Source: Cladosporium sp. IMV 00045
Lineage: Eukaryota; Ascomycota; Dothideomycetes; Cladosporiales; Cladosporiaceae
Assembly (NCBI GenBank): GCA_001931905.2
Contig: MSJI02000818.1
Location: 53,990 to 117,989, forward strand
Direction of reading: 5' to 3'
Length of the DNA stretch: 64,000 nucleotides
The notes under the pieces are model-generated. The model saw only the letters and a list, made by a program, of their open reading frames with translations. It had not been told where the DNA came from and did not search any database. The position numbers were made by a program, and so were the translations under genes. Positions 24,155-35,244 of the stretch are shown here, piece after piece. Within the stretch, counting starts at the first letter, position 1. Every line of letters starts with the position of its first letter.

Positions 24155-24325
24155 GACTTGAAAGATTGTCCCACTGTCCCAGTGCCAGTGGTAGGTATAT
24201 AGCTTCAGGCAATCATGGATCTCCAGTACCGTTTTCATCACATGCCCAACATTACTATCTGTTTCGTTCAGGAAATCAGCTACATTCGAAAAAGATATCC
24301 TTTGGCACAGCAACCCAAGCATAAC

Positions 24326-24821
24326 ATGGAGCTCGCAGAACTGATCATTACTAGCCTCGGGCTCGTTATCGATTTGATCCCGGCTTGCTGTATCTTGTGC
24401 TCCACCATAGGTAATCATCTACTCTATGACATGCCGCCTTCGCACGAGGCTGACATCTAGCCTACTAGTCCAAGTCAAAATCTGGAAACAACAGCGGTCA
24501 CCTATTCTGCCCATCCATACAGCTAGCCTCGAATAGCAAGCTGTTGTCTCAGTGCCTTCTGCACTTCTCCGCCGAAGAATGATCGACGACATCTCCCGAG
24601 TGCGTGGACTCGAGCTTGAGAAAGAACTTATCATCGTCCGGGTGGAAAGTTGGAAGTTGCGTACTACCCGTCGAATGTACGCGCATGGGCAGCATTTGTG
24701 TAACAAAGTTTGCGCTAAATTGTGGTTAAAGCCAACCTTGACAGCAAGGCGACGGGATGTAAGTTTGTTCAATCTTCAATCATTATGGCGGTTTGATCGC
24801 AGGCTTCATGCGACGATATAA
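24326..24821 (+). CDS. Small single-pass membrane protein, member B of the local family
   Basis: Two exons, 24326-24410 (85 nt) and 24553-24821, with a 142-nt phase-1 intron (GTAATC...CTCAG), give 117 aa. Residues 4-27 are hydrophobic (AELIITSLGLVIDLIPACCI). The second exon is strongly basic, with LLRRRMIDD, RTTRRMY and TARRRD. The three nearer candidate acceptors all lead to immediate stops, which supports the longer intron. A GTAAGT at 24762 could be a further donor, so the C-terminus is uncertain. A TATA-like TATATA at about 24,195 lies 130 nt upstream. Same plan as the genes at 21375 and 25752, but it is the least certain of the three. Function unknown. Confidence 0.45.
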
Positions 24822-25751
24822 ATATACTCAGAATCGATGTGGTGCCTTTCAAGAGCTGTAAAGTACTACTAGTTGTCCACCCCGAGACACGTGTCCAACA
24901 TTATTCATAACGAGGTATGTCTCATTTCGAGCTGGTCGCCATATTATTTTCAACGACTGAGGAATTCAGCGCACTAGCGACATCTCAGATACCTCACGTT
25001 TGTGGCGAGTGAACCAAGAGCTTCACTGTGAAGTGAGATCGTCAATAGCTGTCGTACAAATAGATATGCGACACCTCTTACGGTCAACAATGCTCAGGCG
25101 ATTGACTTCCTCGATAGATATCGTCTGGTGGATTGTGCTGATATAGAAAATATTACCGAAGTTCAAGTCTTCATGAGAACACAGGCATTTATTGCTGAAG
25201 GAAGGAGCTTTTGAGAACACAGTGTGCGCCGCTCAAATACAACTTGATGTCGCTGGATGACAGCTCCATAGATGCTAATAACAACGGCTCATTTCAAAAT
25301 CGCTCGTTACTACAGTACGGCTCTTTCTTTCCACAAACGGAATGAGTAGATACTAGCAGAAACATGATTGCGATGCACCTTGTTACGTTCAATGCGATTT
25401 CTGGGAGGGAAAAGAGAGGTGGGGTGGTGGGGTTCAGAGCTTCACAGCTATGGAGGTATCCGCCAAAGGTAAAAAGTCTCCACAGTTTGGCGTCTGACGC
25501 AGTCTTGCTGTCCACCCAAGCCACCTTCATGACTACCCAACACACAGCACGTGACATAGCCACTTGCACTCTAAAGTGTTCCAATCAAATACTGTTATAC
25601 ATCGCAACCAATCCCATTCAGAGACTCAGGTCCAACAGTTCAGGTATGTTCGATACATTCATTCCCAAGCGGCGCCTTGAATTCTATCGCCTCTTAGGAA
25701 TTCCGACCATGATCAATCGACAAGAGCTTGACTAACATTTCTCTACAGAAA
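24822..25751. other. Intergenic stretch ending in a probable 5' UTR intron
   Basis: About 930 bp. A 124-codon frame at 25364-25735 has no domain. The sequence from 25646 (GTATGT donor) to 25748 (TGACTAAC branch, then CTACAG) looks like a spliced leader intron ending three bases before the start codon of the gene at 25752. Most of that frame would then be leader. Confidence 0.45.
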
Positions 25752-26146
25752 ATGCAGCTAGAGACTAGTTTAACGCTAGGATTTGGGATTGCAGCCTTGC
25801 TTGTTGCAGCTTGTGGTGTCTACTTTGCCTATAGAGCGTTACCAGGTAAGTTGACTTCTATCGAAGCCCAACAGAATTCCCATCCATGAGAAACTGACAA
25901 ATTTCCACAGCACGCCACCGCGAGCAAAGGAATGCGCCACCGCTGCCAGCCCCGGTAACCTTCTCCCTTCGTGGATTGCAGCGCCGTCGGGTCCGACGCC
26001 GTCGAGTCCGACGCCGTCGAGTCCGAAGCCGTCGAGCCCCACGTTACATCTTCGACGAGGAGACGGTATTTTCCCATGAGCCGGTAAACTGGGTCCCATT
26101 GACTGCCTTCGATGCCACTCGTGGAATAGAGAATGTTGATGACTGA
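25752..26146 (+). CDS. Small single-pass protein with an Arg-rich repeat tail, member C of the local family
   Basis: Two exons, 25752-25845 (94 nt) and 25911-26146, with a 65-nt phase-1 intron (GTAAGT, ACTGAC branch, TTCCACAG), give 109 aa. Residues 7-28 are hydrophobic (TLGFGIAALLVAACGVYFAY). The tail begins ARHREQRNAPPLP. A tandem RRRVR repeat follows (about residues 56-75), encoded by four 15-bp units at 25982-26041. The last 35 residues are acidic and aromatic (RYIFDEETVF...NVDD). A probable 5' UTR intron precedes the start. The splice signals are the best of the three family members. Function unknown; a membrane anchor with a cytosolic basic patch that binds nucleic acid or phospholipid is one possibility (inference). 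Confidence 0.65.
25982..26041 (+). repeat. 15-bp in-frame coding repeat (RRRVR), about four units
   Basis: Units CGCCGTCGGGTCCGA, CGCCGTCGAGTCCGA twice, then a diverged AGCCGTCGAGCCCCA. The unit length is a multiple of three, so copy number can change without a frameshift. It lies inside exon 2 of the small gene at 25752. Confidence 0.85.
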
Positions 26147-26416
26147 TCGAAAGAGAGAGCTCGAGGCATCGGGATACGCGGTCTCCTCGCGAGGTAACGA
26201 TCGCGACAAATGTCGTGAGGAGCTGCTCTCTGAAGCAAAATGTTCCCACAAGTTGAAGGTGTGCTTGTGTCGGTCGATCAAGATCGGCGCGACGACATGA
26301 ATGAGAGGAGTTGTTACGACTTTGACGACTTGTCGGGAATTTGGGATCTTTAAGAAGTTGAATGCGTTCATGTATCCCGGTTTTCCGTAGGCGCTGGCGC
26401 AAGGAGTTGGCGTGCA

Positions 26417-28084
26417 TTACAATACTTTATTTTTCATCTTCACTCTCATATCACCCTCCAGTCCCACAACAACGTTGCCCGAAAATCCATTCTTTAACGT
26501 CGGGAAGCCCTCCGCACCCTTCCCGACATCCATAAAACCCTTCCCAGACGGCTTCACAAACCCAACTACCTCGATGTCAAAGTTAAGTAGCAGTACAGCA
26601 ACTGCTCCGAGAACTTCTTGTTTGGCGAAAGTGCGTCCGGGACACATATAGTGTCCTCCGCCAAAAGGAAAAAATTTGCCATTGAGCCCGGTCGTGCTGA
26701 ATTTCATCTTTCCAGTCTCTGGATCGTCGACAAGGAACCGCGCAGGGTCGAAAGCATCGGGCTTCGCAAAATGCTCCGAGTTTCGATGAGACAGCCAAGA
26801 TGGTGCCATTATCATCTCATTCTTGTGCACAACGTGCGATCCAATCGTCGCGTCCGCATCGACTTGGCGCACGATCAGAAGATCGATGTACAAGCGTAGA
26901 ACTTCGTGAAACATCGAGTTGAGGAGCGGTAGAGTCGCCAAAGTCGGTACATCAATTGAGCCGTCTTCTCGCTGAGCGGATTTGATTTCGTCCATTACCC
27001 ATGAGCGGAGCTCAGGAGGGTTTGTTGGCGAAAGTATATGCATCAACATCCAGCCGATTGACGGTATTGCGTTGGTCAAGATGCCCCCAAAGAATATAAG
27101 GTCAGCACTGGCTTGTCCGCGCAAGCTCATCTTTTGCTGCTCATAGTATTCATGACGCTTGCGCATGACTCTGGCACCAAAAGTGGGCTCCCAATCTGGA
27201 TCGTCCTCGACAGCAGGCTCAGCGTAACCAGCCTTGAGCCATTCTTCCAAATTAGCAACCAGCTTCTCCCTGGCTTCATAAGCAGGTCGCGCGAACGGCC
27301 TAGGCGTGCCAAACAGCATGCCAATAAGACCCTCATCCCATGTCCAGAAATCGTTGCTGATATCAGGAAACATCTCTGTAAGCTTGGAGCCGCCAAGAGA
27401 TACCATTGAAGCGTGGAAAAGCTCTTCACGAATCCATTCGTAAAGATTGATGTCTTTCGCATCTTGGCTGGTATCTATTCGCATCAGCCGCCCTTGGAAG
27501 ACCTCCATGAACTTGCTAGTCAAGCTATTGACTGCTGATGGCGAAAGTAGCAATATGGAATGGATGCGCTCAGTTGTCAGCGCCGATTTCGGATCCAGAT
27601 CAGAAGGAAAGGCCTTGAGAGCATCCTCTTTCGACATGCCCAGGGAGTTTCGTCCAAGCTGCCGGTCAAGCTCAAAGCGCGTGAGCGCACGGCTCTTGAA
27701 CACGCTAGAGACGCCATCAGGAGTGAAGACGAAATGAGTTTTCTTGCCATTCAACAAAATCGAGACAGCGTTGATGCTTCTTTGCCGACATTCTGCAAAC
27801 AGCCAGCGCCAGTATGTACCGACTTTTTGCGTGGAGAACGAGATAGTAGATCCCAGACCTGGGGTGGCATATGGTATCACTGGAACCGGTCCAGCTTTGC
27901 CCTTCTCAAGGCGTTGAGCTGCGCGAACACGTGCATTGTAGTTGCGTGTTGTGCGGAACAGGTTGATGAGAAGGACGAGGCTGACGGCGACGAAGAAGGC
28001 TGCCACAAGCTGTGCCAAGGCAAGGCCTAGACCGTTCTCATTGGTTGAGAAGCTGGCCGTCGCCCCATTTGCTGGCCCGAACAT
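26417..28084 (-). CDS. Cytochrome P450 monooxygenase
   Basis: Intronless, 555 aa from the Met at 28084; an in-frame Met at 28171 would add 29 aa. An N-terminal membrane anchor is visible (LGLALAQLVAAFFVAVSLVLLINLF). The heme-binding signature FFPFGGGHYMCPGR carries Cys481, and an I-helix-like region lies around FFGGILTNAIPSIGWML. The canonical threonine of the I-helix AGxxT is replaced by GGxxTNA, resembling CYP7/CYP8-like fungal P450s (sterol hydroxylase or prostacyclin-synthase-like fold). The EXXR motif appears as EVLR. It would sit in the ER membrane and need a P450 reductase. Substrate unknown. Convergent with the small gene at 25752, 270 bp away. Confidence 0.93.
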   Translation of the reverse strand: MFGPANGATASFSTNENGLGLALAQLVAAFFVAVSLVLLINLFRTTRNYNARVRAAQRLEKGKAGPVPVIPYATPGLGSTISFSTQKVGTYWRWLFAECRQRSINAVSILLNGKKTHFVFTPDGVSSVFKSRALTRFELDRQLGRNSLGMSKEDALKAFPSDLDPKSALTTERIHSILLLSPSAVNSLTSKFMEVFQGRLMRIDTSQDAKDINLYEWIREELFHASMVSLGGSKLTEMFPDISNDFWTWDEGLIGMLFGTPRPFARPAYEAREKLVANLEEWLKAGYAEPAVEDDPDWEPTFGARVMRKRHEYYEQQKMSLRGQASADLIFFGGILTNAIPSIGWMLMHILSPTNPPELRSWVMDEIKSAQREDGSIDVPTLATLPLLNSMFHEVLRLYIDLLIVRQVDADATIGSHVVHKNEMIMAPSWLSHRNSEHFAKPDAFDPARFLVDDPETGKMKFSTTGLNGKFFPFGGGHYMCPGRTFAKQEVLGAVAVLLLNFDIEVVGFVKPSGKGFMDVGKGAEGFPTLKNGFSGNVVVGLEGDMRVKMKNKVL

Positions 28085-28422
28085 ATCTCTTTCTGTTTGA
28101 ATGTTTGATGATTGTGGGATTTTCTCATGAGGTGAAGTCCGATACTGAAAGCTAATATAGCCGGTCAACATATAGTGGAGCCATCACAGTGGGCGAGACT
28201 TCATGATGCAATGAACTCAGATATGGGCGGGACGTTTGATAGCCCGAGACCTTAGCGTGGTGGGTGGTATCTATCCGTCGGATCTATGATTTGACCATTT
28301 GATCTATCTACCCTCGCATGTTCAATACCATTGCATCGTCACATCCAGTTCGTAACCCGCTAACGCTATGCAACCAGTCCTGTTCGTGATTTCCATCGTT
28401 TTGTTGGCTCTTCGTCAGCTCA
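28085..28422. other. Short intergenic stretch, no gene seen
   Basis: 338 bp containing the P450 promoter and the 3' end of the phosphatase transcript; nothing else visible. Confidence 0.5.
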
Positions 28423-29157
28423 CTACAAGTCCATCTCTGTCGAAGTAGGACCGTAGCCACCGGCGGCAGCGACGTCTTCCTTCTGGTACAGCCAGCACTC
28501 GTCGGTGTCGACAGTCTTAGGATCAAACTCCCAGATCCTGGCTTCGGCGTTCTGCCACATGTATTGCGACGGGCCAGCCGGGGTACCGGTGATACGCCTG
28601 AGGATATCACCGTGAGCCACAACCACGATGGTCTGCTCAGGCCTTTCCCTCAACCACTGACGAATCCACTTGGCACGGTTCTGAAGAGACTCGTGGTCTG
28701 CTGCGTAGAAGCCTTGCTTGGAGGTCCACTCAGGCTTCAGGCGTTCGAGGTTGAATCCCTTGAGCTCAGGGTCGTTCTCAACGACCTCTTTGGGGCTGCC
28801 GGTATCGCAAGGGTGAGCATTGCACTCTTGAGCTTCGGGAAGGCAGATAACGTTCTCAATACCAAGTCTCTCGACAGCGGGACCCCAAGCCAACTTGGTA
28901 GTCTGGAGAGTGCGCTTCAGGGGAGAAGAGACAACGACTTCGGCTTCTTTTTGGAGTTGGGCAACCTGGGGTGCCATGGCTGCGGCCTGCTTCTTGCCCA
29001 GGGGCGTCAGAGGCGCATCGGGGACTTGAGATCTGTCAGCTACTGGTGTTCTGTTATGTGGCGATTCGCCGGTGGTTGACTGACTGGTGTAATCCAGGCC
29101 GACATTGTGTTCGGCCTGGGCGTGGCGGGTAAGAATGATGCGGGAGTTGGGTGCCAT
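28423..29157 (-). CDS. Histidine phosphatase superfamily protein (phosphoglycerate-mutase-like)
   Basis: 244 aa from MAPNSRIILTRHAQAEHN at 29157, single exon. The RHA/RHG catalytic motif LTRHAQAEHNV carries the phospho-accepting His near the N-terminus. The second catalytic His lies in VVVAHGDILRRI, and Arg/Glu residues of the pocket are in SSPLKRTLQTT and CLPEAQE. The family includes broad-specificity phosphatases and PGM-like enzymes of the cytosol; substrate not predictable here. The frame stays open 66 codons upstream, but the later Met starts at the conserved motif. Confidence 0.92.
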   Translation of the reverse strand: MAPNSRIILTRHAQAEHNVGLDYTSQSTTGESPHNRTPVADRSQVPDAPLTPLGKKQAAAMAPQVAQLQKEAEVVVSSPLKRTLQTTKLAWGPAVERLGIENVICLPEAQECNAHPCDTGSPKEVVENDPELKGFNLERLKPEWTSKQGFYAADHESLQNRAKWIRQWLRERPEQTIVVVAHGDILRRITGTPAGPSQYMWQNAEARIWEFDPKTVDTDECWLYQKEDVAAAGGYGPTSTEMDL

Positions 29158-29683
29158 GATTTCTCTGTGTGTCGAAAATTTGTTAGAAATGGACTGAAGG
29201 CGTAAGATATATCGGCCTATGTGACTGCGGTATGATTGTTTGCTCACCGTGCCTGACTCAGCCTGAGGCTTGAGAGACCGGCGGCTTGGCGTTTTCGAAT
29301 GGACTTTTTGTTGAAGCGGAAGAAATCGCAAAAGCGCCACAGGGTCCGCCTTCACTTCGTCATCGCTTCTCCCGGCAGGAGCGAATGTAACTCTGTATAT
29401 TCCGTACCAACAACTCCGCCTTCTCCACGCACGTGGGATCTTTACGTGGAAAGCATTTCTTTATCTCATGGGAACGTTTCCCAACAATCCACAGCACGCA
29501 GTTCTACTCACAACGCCAGACATAGAGCTGCAGCATTACTGACAAAGGGAGCAAATTGCTCATACGACGCTTGCGTTGATTATCGCGGGATCAAAGAATC
29601 TGGTATTCTTCCTGAGTATCGAAACTGACTCATTCAGATGATCCAGACTATCTATTATCTAGCAATTCATTCTGCCGAATCTT
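29158..29683. other. Intergenic stretch, no gene seen
   Basis: About 525 bp upstream of the phosphatase and downstream of the permease. A GTGTGT...CTCAC pattern near 29,170-29,250 may be a leader intron of the phosphatase. A 109-codon plus-strand frame is not convincing. Confidence 0.45.
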
Positions 29684-31809
29684 TCACAAGGTCTTGTTAC
29701 CATTGGCATCGTGTTCTGCATCCCACCTTTCCAGCTCGCTGTCCGGCACTTTGACGAGCTTGTGAGTGACGGCACCGTCTTCCTGGTAGACGATACGCTG
29801 CTGGCGGATAGCATATCCCTTCCATTTCGGAATCAGGTAGATCCAGAAAACATAGTACACTCCGCAAAGGAGAATGCTGGACATTCGTTAGCTGGTGCGG
29901 GCGAGAAAAGGCTCTCGATCACTTACATTCCAATACCGGTCACGCAATAAGTCGCGTACCAGAAGCTCACAGAACCTCCGGTGGCACCGTCCTCTGGAGG
30001 AACCCAAGGCATGATTAGGAGCAGAAGCTTCACCAAAATGAATAAACCGATGGCGACATCCCAAGCCTTGAACTCAGAGCGCCCGATTCCAAGCTTGCTT
30101 CGTTGGCGTCTGATCAGGTAGATTCCGACCGCCATCAAGAAGAAAAACATTGTTTCAGGGTAATTCTGGAGTTCGACCACTGGAAGTCCATGTCAGCAGG
30201 TTTCAGATGGCTCTTTCCAGGTTCATACGCACCAAAATCGAATGCATCACCGGCAGGTGGAGCCACGATCATCAACACGGTCATTGCCCATTTCAAAACA
30301 TAAGGTCCAATCGGAGTGCCAAAAGGTTTGGTGGTGACCCAAAACTTGGGATAGGGCAGAACGCCCTGCCTTCCAATTTCACGAATGACTCTTGACTGGC
30401 CGATCAGAACCGTGACCAGGTTGCCAAAGGCTGACAAGATGACCAGCATGTTCAGACCCCTCGCAGCTTGCGAACCGAATACGGCGGAGAAGAAAAGACT
30501 TGCAGTCGTGGTATTCGCAGTCAAGATGTCCTCTCTCGGTACTGTTCCACTGGTGTTAATCGGACTGGTCACCTAGAATCCAGAAAGTTTGAGTACCGTA
30601 CCCGCTGCGAAGTATGCGATGTTGCAGAGCATGTATAACACCGCGGTGAGGGTCAAGGCTGTAGGCGCAGCCTTCTTGATGGTCTTGATCGGGTCCTACA
30701 AGTCGAAACAGGTCAGCGACACTGTTTCCGTGCACTCTGTAGGGGATTGTAAGTACCCTGATTTCGTTCATCACGTTGAAGCAGTTCTGGAAGCCTTGAT
30801 AAGAGAAGGTGATTCTGACAAGAGCTTGCACCAGACCATTGGCATCAGTTCTAGTGCCGAAGAATGCATCGCGATAGTTTGCACTTGGATCAGCAACCGA
30901 GGTGTGGCCACCGAGGACTATGAGACCAGTCAAGCTGATGCTGTTCGATCTTTGTCAGTATCTTTCTCTATTGTCATGCTTCTTATACTCACAATATCAG
31001 TGTAATGACTTTGATAGCCCCGATGACGTCCGAGAAGAGAAGGGACAGGCGGTTGCTGGTAACGCCCACTGTTTGGTTGTCAGAACTGCTTCTTCAATGG
31101 CCGCGTCTCCAGAAGGCTTACAAATGACTGCAGCAGTATAACCAGCGATAGCAACACCCTTAGACTCCCAATCGGTCGGGGTACGATCCGCCATACGGAA
31201 GACGTACGTTGAAAAGACTGTATTCCAATTAGCCTGGTGCCCTTGCTGTGGGCTAGCTCTTGATGACATACCAATGGCGTTGCTGCTACTGAATGACAGG
31301 ATCACGGATTGTACAGCGAATGCGACCGGAAAGAAGTATTTCGGACGAGGATAGGCCTGCTCAAGATAGACAACCTCACCGCCCGATCTAGAAGGGAAGT
31401 ACGACGCCAACTCCAGGTACACGGCGAGACCGGCCATTGAGACCACGTAACCAATGAACCAGTAGAAGAGCGAAACGCCTACGGAGCCAACACCATCAAG
31501 GATTGATCCGGCTGCGATTGACATTAGCTTCGGCCGTGCTGATGACTGACGAGATCAATACGCACGTGTTGAGAAGACACCGGTTCCGATCATTTGGCCA
31601 ATGTTGAGAAACACAATGGTGTACCATTGCACTCGAGTGCCCAGCGGCGATTGGGCTTCGACAGGTGCTCCACTGGCTTCCTGGTATGTCGCTGTGCCTC
31701 CATTCTCTCCTACTTCAGCGACAAACTCAAGGTTGCCAGTTTTCAAGGCGGCTTCCCCGGTGGGAGAAAGTGTCCGGGCCGTGACATTGTTCTTCTCGGT
31801 ATCCGCCAT
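29684..31809 (-). CDS. Amino-acid permease of the LAT/methionine-permease type, nine exons
   Basis: Exons 31566-31809, 31272-31511, 31122-31217, 30993-31068, 30757-30940, 30602-30695, 30233-30541, 29927-30179 and 29684-29876 give 562 aa. The introns are 50-61 nt and all GT...AG. Recognisable parts are VFLNIGQMIGTGVFSTPGSI (first membrane segment), ELASYFPSRSGGEVVYLEQA (substrate-gate region), FNVMNEIRDPIKTIKKAAP, GNLVTVLIGQSRVIREIGRQ and a cytosolic C-tail. This fits APC-superfamily permeases related to yeast Mup1/Mup3 methionine permeases. It should import an amino acid across the plasma membrane; the substrate is inferred only at family level. Intron 6 (30542-30601, 60 nt) contains an in-frame TAG. 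An extra in-frame Met exists at 31836. Confidence 0.88.
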
Positions 31810-32438
31810 GGTCCTGGTCGATGCAAGGAATCCCACAACGAGGGAATTTGGGAGTCTCGACAGTGAGATTTGACGATGATCAGCCGTTGCAGTTGCATGC
31901 GCAAGAACCTAGCCTTATACTTTAGATGCTGCTGCTATCTCGGTGGCTTCCAGTTTGATGCAGCGCAGCAAGCGACGCACGCAAAAGGGCCTAGGCTATT
32001 GTCGCATGCTGGGCAAATTGACGCCATGGTTGGCCATAAATATCGACACTGGAGTACTATCGCATGGCGACACAATTGACCAACCAAGCGTTGGAGTTGC
32101 GATGGTCAGAAGGCGAAAGGACTTGGCGGGGATTGCACGCCATCGGGGCGATACAGCACGTCTTGATCGCGTGTGACAGGGACGCAGCGTCCTAGCGTTG
32201 AACACCTGCTGTGTTTGGCAAAATTGATGTTGCGCAATATGCAGCGTCGCATCGCTAAAGTCTTGAGCCGGCTTGGAATGTCTTGAGCTGCTTTCTACCG
32301 TTATCTATTGATGAGAATTCAGCTGTCATACTCAAACCAATGAAAATAATTTGTGGCCAACTCCACTGGCTGGAATTCTCGTTAGGGAATGTTTCATACT
32401 GACAAGTAGACGATAGACAAAATAATACCGCAAATCCT
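31810..32438. other. Intergenic stretch, no gene seen
   Basis: About 630 bp with only short frames; permease promoter side and AAA-ATPase 3' side. A short duplicated word (GTCTTGAGC) occurs near 32,262 and 32,279. Confidence 0.5.
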
Positions 32439-35244
32439 TCAATCAAGCCCAGCCTGTCTTTGTCGCTTATGCCAATCCCTCTTCTGCCCCTTCAAATCGT
32501 TTGTGAATTTCTGCACGTAATCGACAACATCCTTGATGTGCTCCAAAGTCATCATGCTGCCTTTCCGACCTTTGGCATGGCTCATTGCGCATCCGACTAT
32601 GTTGCGAATCTGCCTACCGTCGAATTCCTTTTCATGGAACTCCTCGCTCTCCCCGTACTCTTCGATTCTGTTGTACTCGTGCTCGCTGATCAAGTTCTTG
32701 TCGTGGTACTGGTCGACGAAGCTCATGAGGATTCTAGACATCTGTTCCGACTTCAGCTTGTCGTAGTGCAATGCGATGTGGACGCGCGACTGCACTGCCA
32801 CGTCGAATTGTGCGATTTGGTTGGTTGTGAGGAAGAGTATCCCACGGTAGTATTCGAGGACTCTGAGAAACACTGCAGTGTGTTAACCACCAATAGATCT
32901 TTCCCTTTGTGCCGTCGAAGCTCTTACCTGATACCAGTGCGCTCCCTTCAGCTGATGGGCCAGCATAGCCACCGCCATTTCTGTTCTGGAGAAAGACGTC
33001 GGCTTCATCGCTGTCATTGATGGGTCAGTACCCAGGTTATTAATGATCATTCGTCGAAGACTTGATTACTCACATCAGTAAAATAGCCCTCCATGTGGTC
33101 GCAAGATTAAAGAGAGTCTGCAGGTTCGATTCGACTTCTTTCGCATTGGTGCCGACGTTCGCCACGCCAATCGATAACAGCGGTTTACGTGCCGCACGCG
33201 CAATGATTTGTGCTACTAGATCAGCTGAATTGCCCTCACTCGCAAGCTCTGAAAAGAACATACCCGTCGAAGTCTTGCCAACACCAGGTTCACCATAAAG
33301 CAGGAAAACCAGACCTTCGCCCTTGCCAGCTACGATGTCCCTCAGCTCCAATTGACCATGGTTGCGGACAAGCCCCATCAAGAACTCTTTCTTCTTCTTT
33401 CCCTTGTCTTTCCCCGCGAGGTGCAAGTTTTCCAGGACCTTCTCGTAGCGCTCCTCCTCAGCAACTTCCAACTTGTTGACGTCGAGCTGCGCCCATTGCT
33501 TTTCTTGCAAGACATAGCCAAGCACCCGCGGTGGACACAGCATGAGCTGAAAAGGCTCCCATGTACTGTGCTCTTCTTTTCCAAGCTCATCATAATGAGG
33601 CTTGAAGAGATCCTTGAGCTTCCCGTTCTTGCTGCAATCTTGACATTCGCAGTCGTGTGGAATGTCCACGACCGAAAGATCACCCATGCGAGAAGTGTCA
33701 GGACCGTAGCGTGAGTATGACATGAAGTCAACCATCACGTTACTATTCTTCAATGGAAGGGTCTTTTGTTGTTTTTCCGCGGTGGTCGAACTTGCTCTGT
33801 TGCGTTCAGAGAGCTCATCATCGATGTCGACCTGCACATGATCAGCTTTCACCATTCGATAAGCATTCAAAGCATCGTCTAGCTTACCTCCAACTGTTGA
33901 GGGACGCCGACCCCACGAAAGCCGCTCTGCTCATAGATAGCATCTCCAGTGTACTGAAACATTCGGTTGCCTTCGGTGGCATTGCAAAACTTCCTGAACC
34001 GTTCGCCACGCTCCAGCAGCAATTTCTCGATTTCGCTGCGCTTCGTGGCTTCCATGGCGCTAATTGGATAGTATGGAAGCGAGGTGACTGGTTTCGGTCC
34101 TTCGAAGTATTTGAAGCTCACCCAGACTGAGCGGCGCCGAAAGTGCTCACCATCGTGGTCGTACATCAAGCATCGTAGATACCAGTCCCAGATCTTTCTC
34201 TGGCGTCCTTCGGTGCGGATGGGCCAAGGCCAGTAATTATCCTCGACGATGAAAATCTGGTGACTCTGATCTTGATTCGGACGATTTTTCATGAACGGCT
34301 GTCCGTAGATCACTTCGCCTGGCGGGAAAATAGTCCAGAGAGTGTCGAACGTAACGTCTATTCAGTTGTCAGGTTGCTGAGACTCGGAATTCGCTCTGGA
34401 GTACTCGATTGATTGCTTACTCTCTTGTTTGTTGAGGTCGTCTCGCGCCTTGAGGTAGGAACCAAGCTTAACATCACCGGACTCCTTCTGGATCTCCTTC
34501 AGGACATCTTGGAGCTCGGATCTTGCTTGTGGGTCTTCGCCTTCCGATGGTTCGGCGAGACTGGCCTTCCACAGAAGATCCCAATTCAGGATGATGTATT
34601 CGTATGGAGATGTCAGTGTCAATCGATCTCCGATGTGCTGAACTCCAGGGTAGTGAGGTAGCAATGTTTTCAGCAACTTGCAAAGACCCTTGCTTCGTAT
34701 CTCAAGCTCTCCGTAGTTTTCCTCATGAGCGTAAATCAATCGTAATTCGATAGGATGGTCGTTGGAGTCCTTCTCAGAATTTGGTTCGCTGTATTTGCGT
34801 TCGCCATTCTCAACACGAGCAATGCGCACTCGCACGCGACTGGTCGGGGCAGACTTTTCTTCCGATTTGTCGGTGTCTAGGCCGGATTTGACAGGAGTCT
34901 TGAACAAGATGTCAGCTGCTTCATCAAATTTGTGTTTGGCCTGAGTATACCTCTTTGCTCGCCTCTGTGGGCGAAGTCGCTGATTCGGGCTTAAGTTTGA
35001 GAGCAGAATACTTTTGCTCCAACTCAGCGAATCTTTTCTCCAACAAGTTGAATTTCTCTTCCAAAGATAGCTTTATCCTGTGTCAGTATAAGCTCGCATG
35101 TGTTACGGATGTGTTCTTCTCGAGAATGAAACGTGCCTTCACGTCTCGATCGACAGCTTTGTCAGGCGAAGTCGTCTCGTTTTCCTGAGTGTGAACTTCA
35201 TCTTGCTTGCTGCCACCTCCTTTACTTTCGGTTTCCAGTGTCAT
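32439..35244 (-). CDS. Fungal AAA+ ATPase with DUF7025-type central domain
   Basis: Seven exons: 35143-35244, 34951-35070, 34421-34898, 33888-34357, 33074-33831, 32928-33010 and 32439-32872, about 814 aa. A coiled-coil-like segment near the N-terminus (LEEKFNLLEKRFAELEQKY) is followed by the family-specific central region (VTFDTLWTIFPPGEVIYGQP, RRRSVWVSFKYF). The AAA core has P-loop GEPGVGKTS (570-578), Walker B LLIDEADVF (Asp644, Glu645) and an arginine finger region VQSRVHIAL. A helical, basic lid with KGRKGSMMTLEH ends the protein. Relatives are numerous in filamentous fungi and uncharacterised. The first splice junction (donor at 35142) is the least certain, chosen because GTGAAG with a CTGAC branch keeps the frame. 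Confidence 0.88.

Noticed and set aside
25364..25735. 124-codon plus-strand frame before small gene C
   Set aside because: Contains what looks like the 5' UTR intron of the gene at 25752; no domain or conserved pattern.
30573..30575. In-frame TAG in the permease, read at first as a pseudogene mark
   Set aside because: A 60-nt GT...AG intron (30542-30601) removes it and joins YFAA to VPREDIL, which fits permeases of this type; all other exons are in frame.
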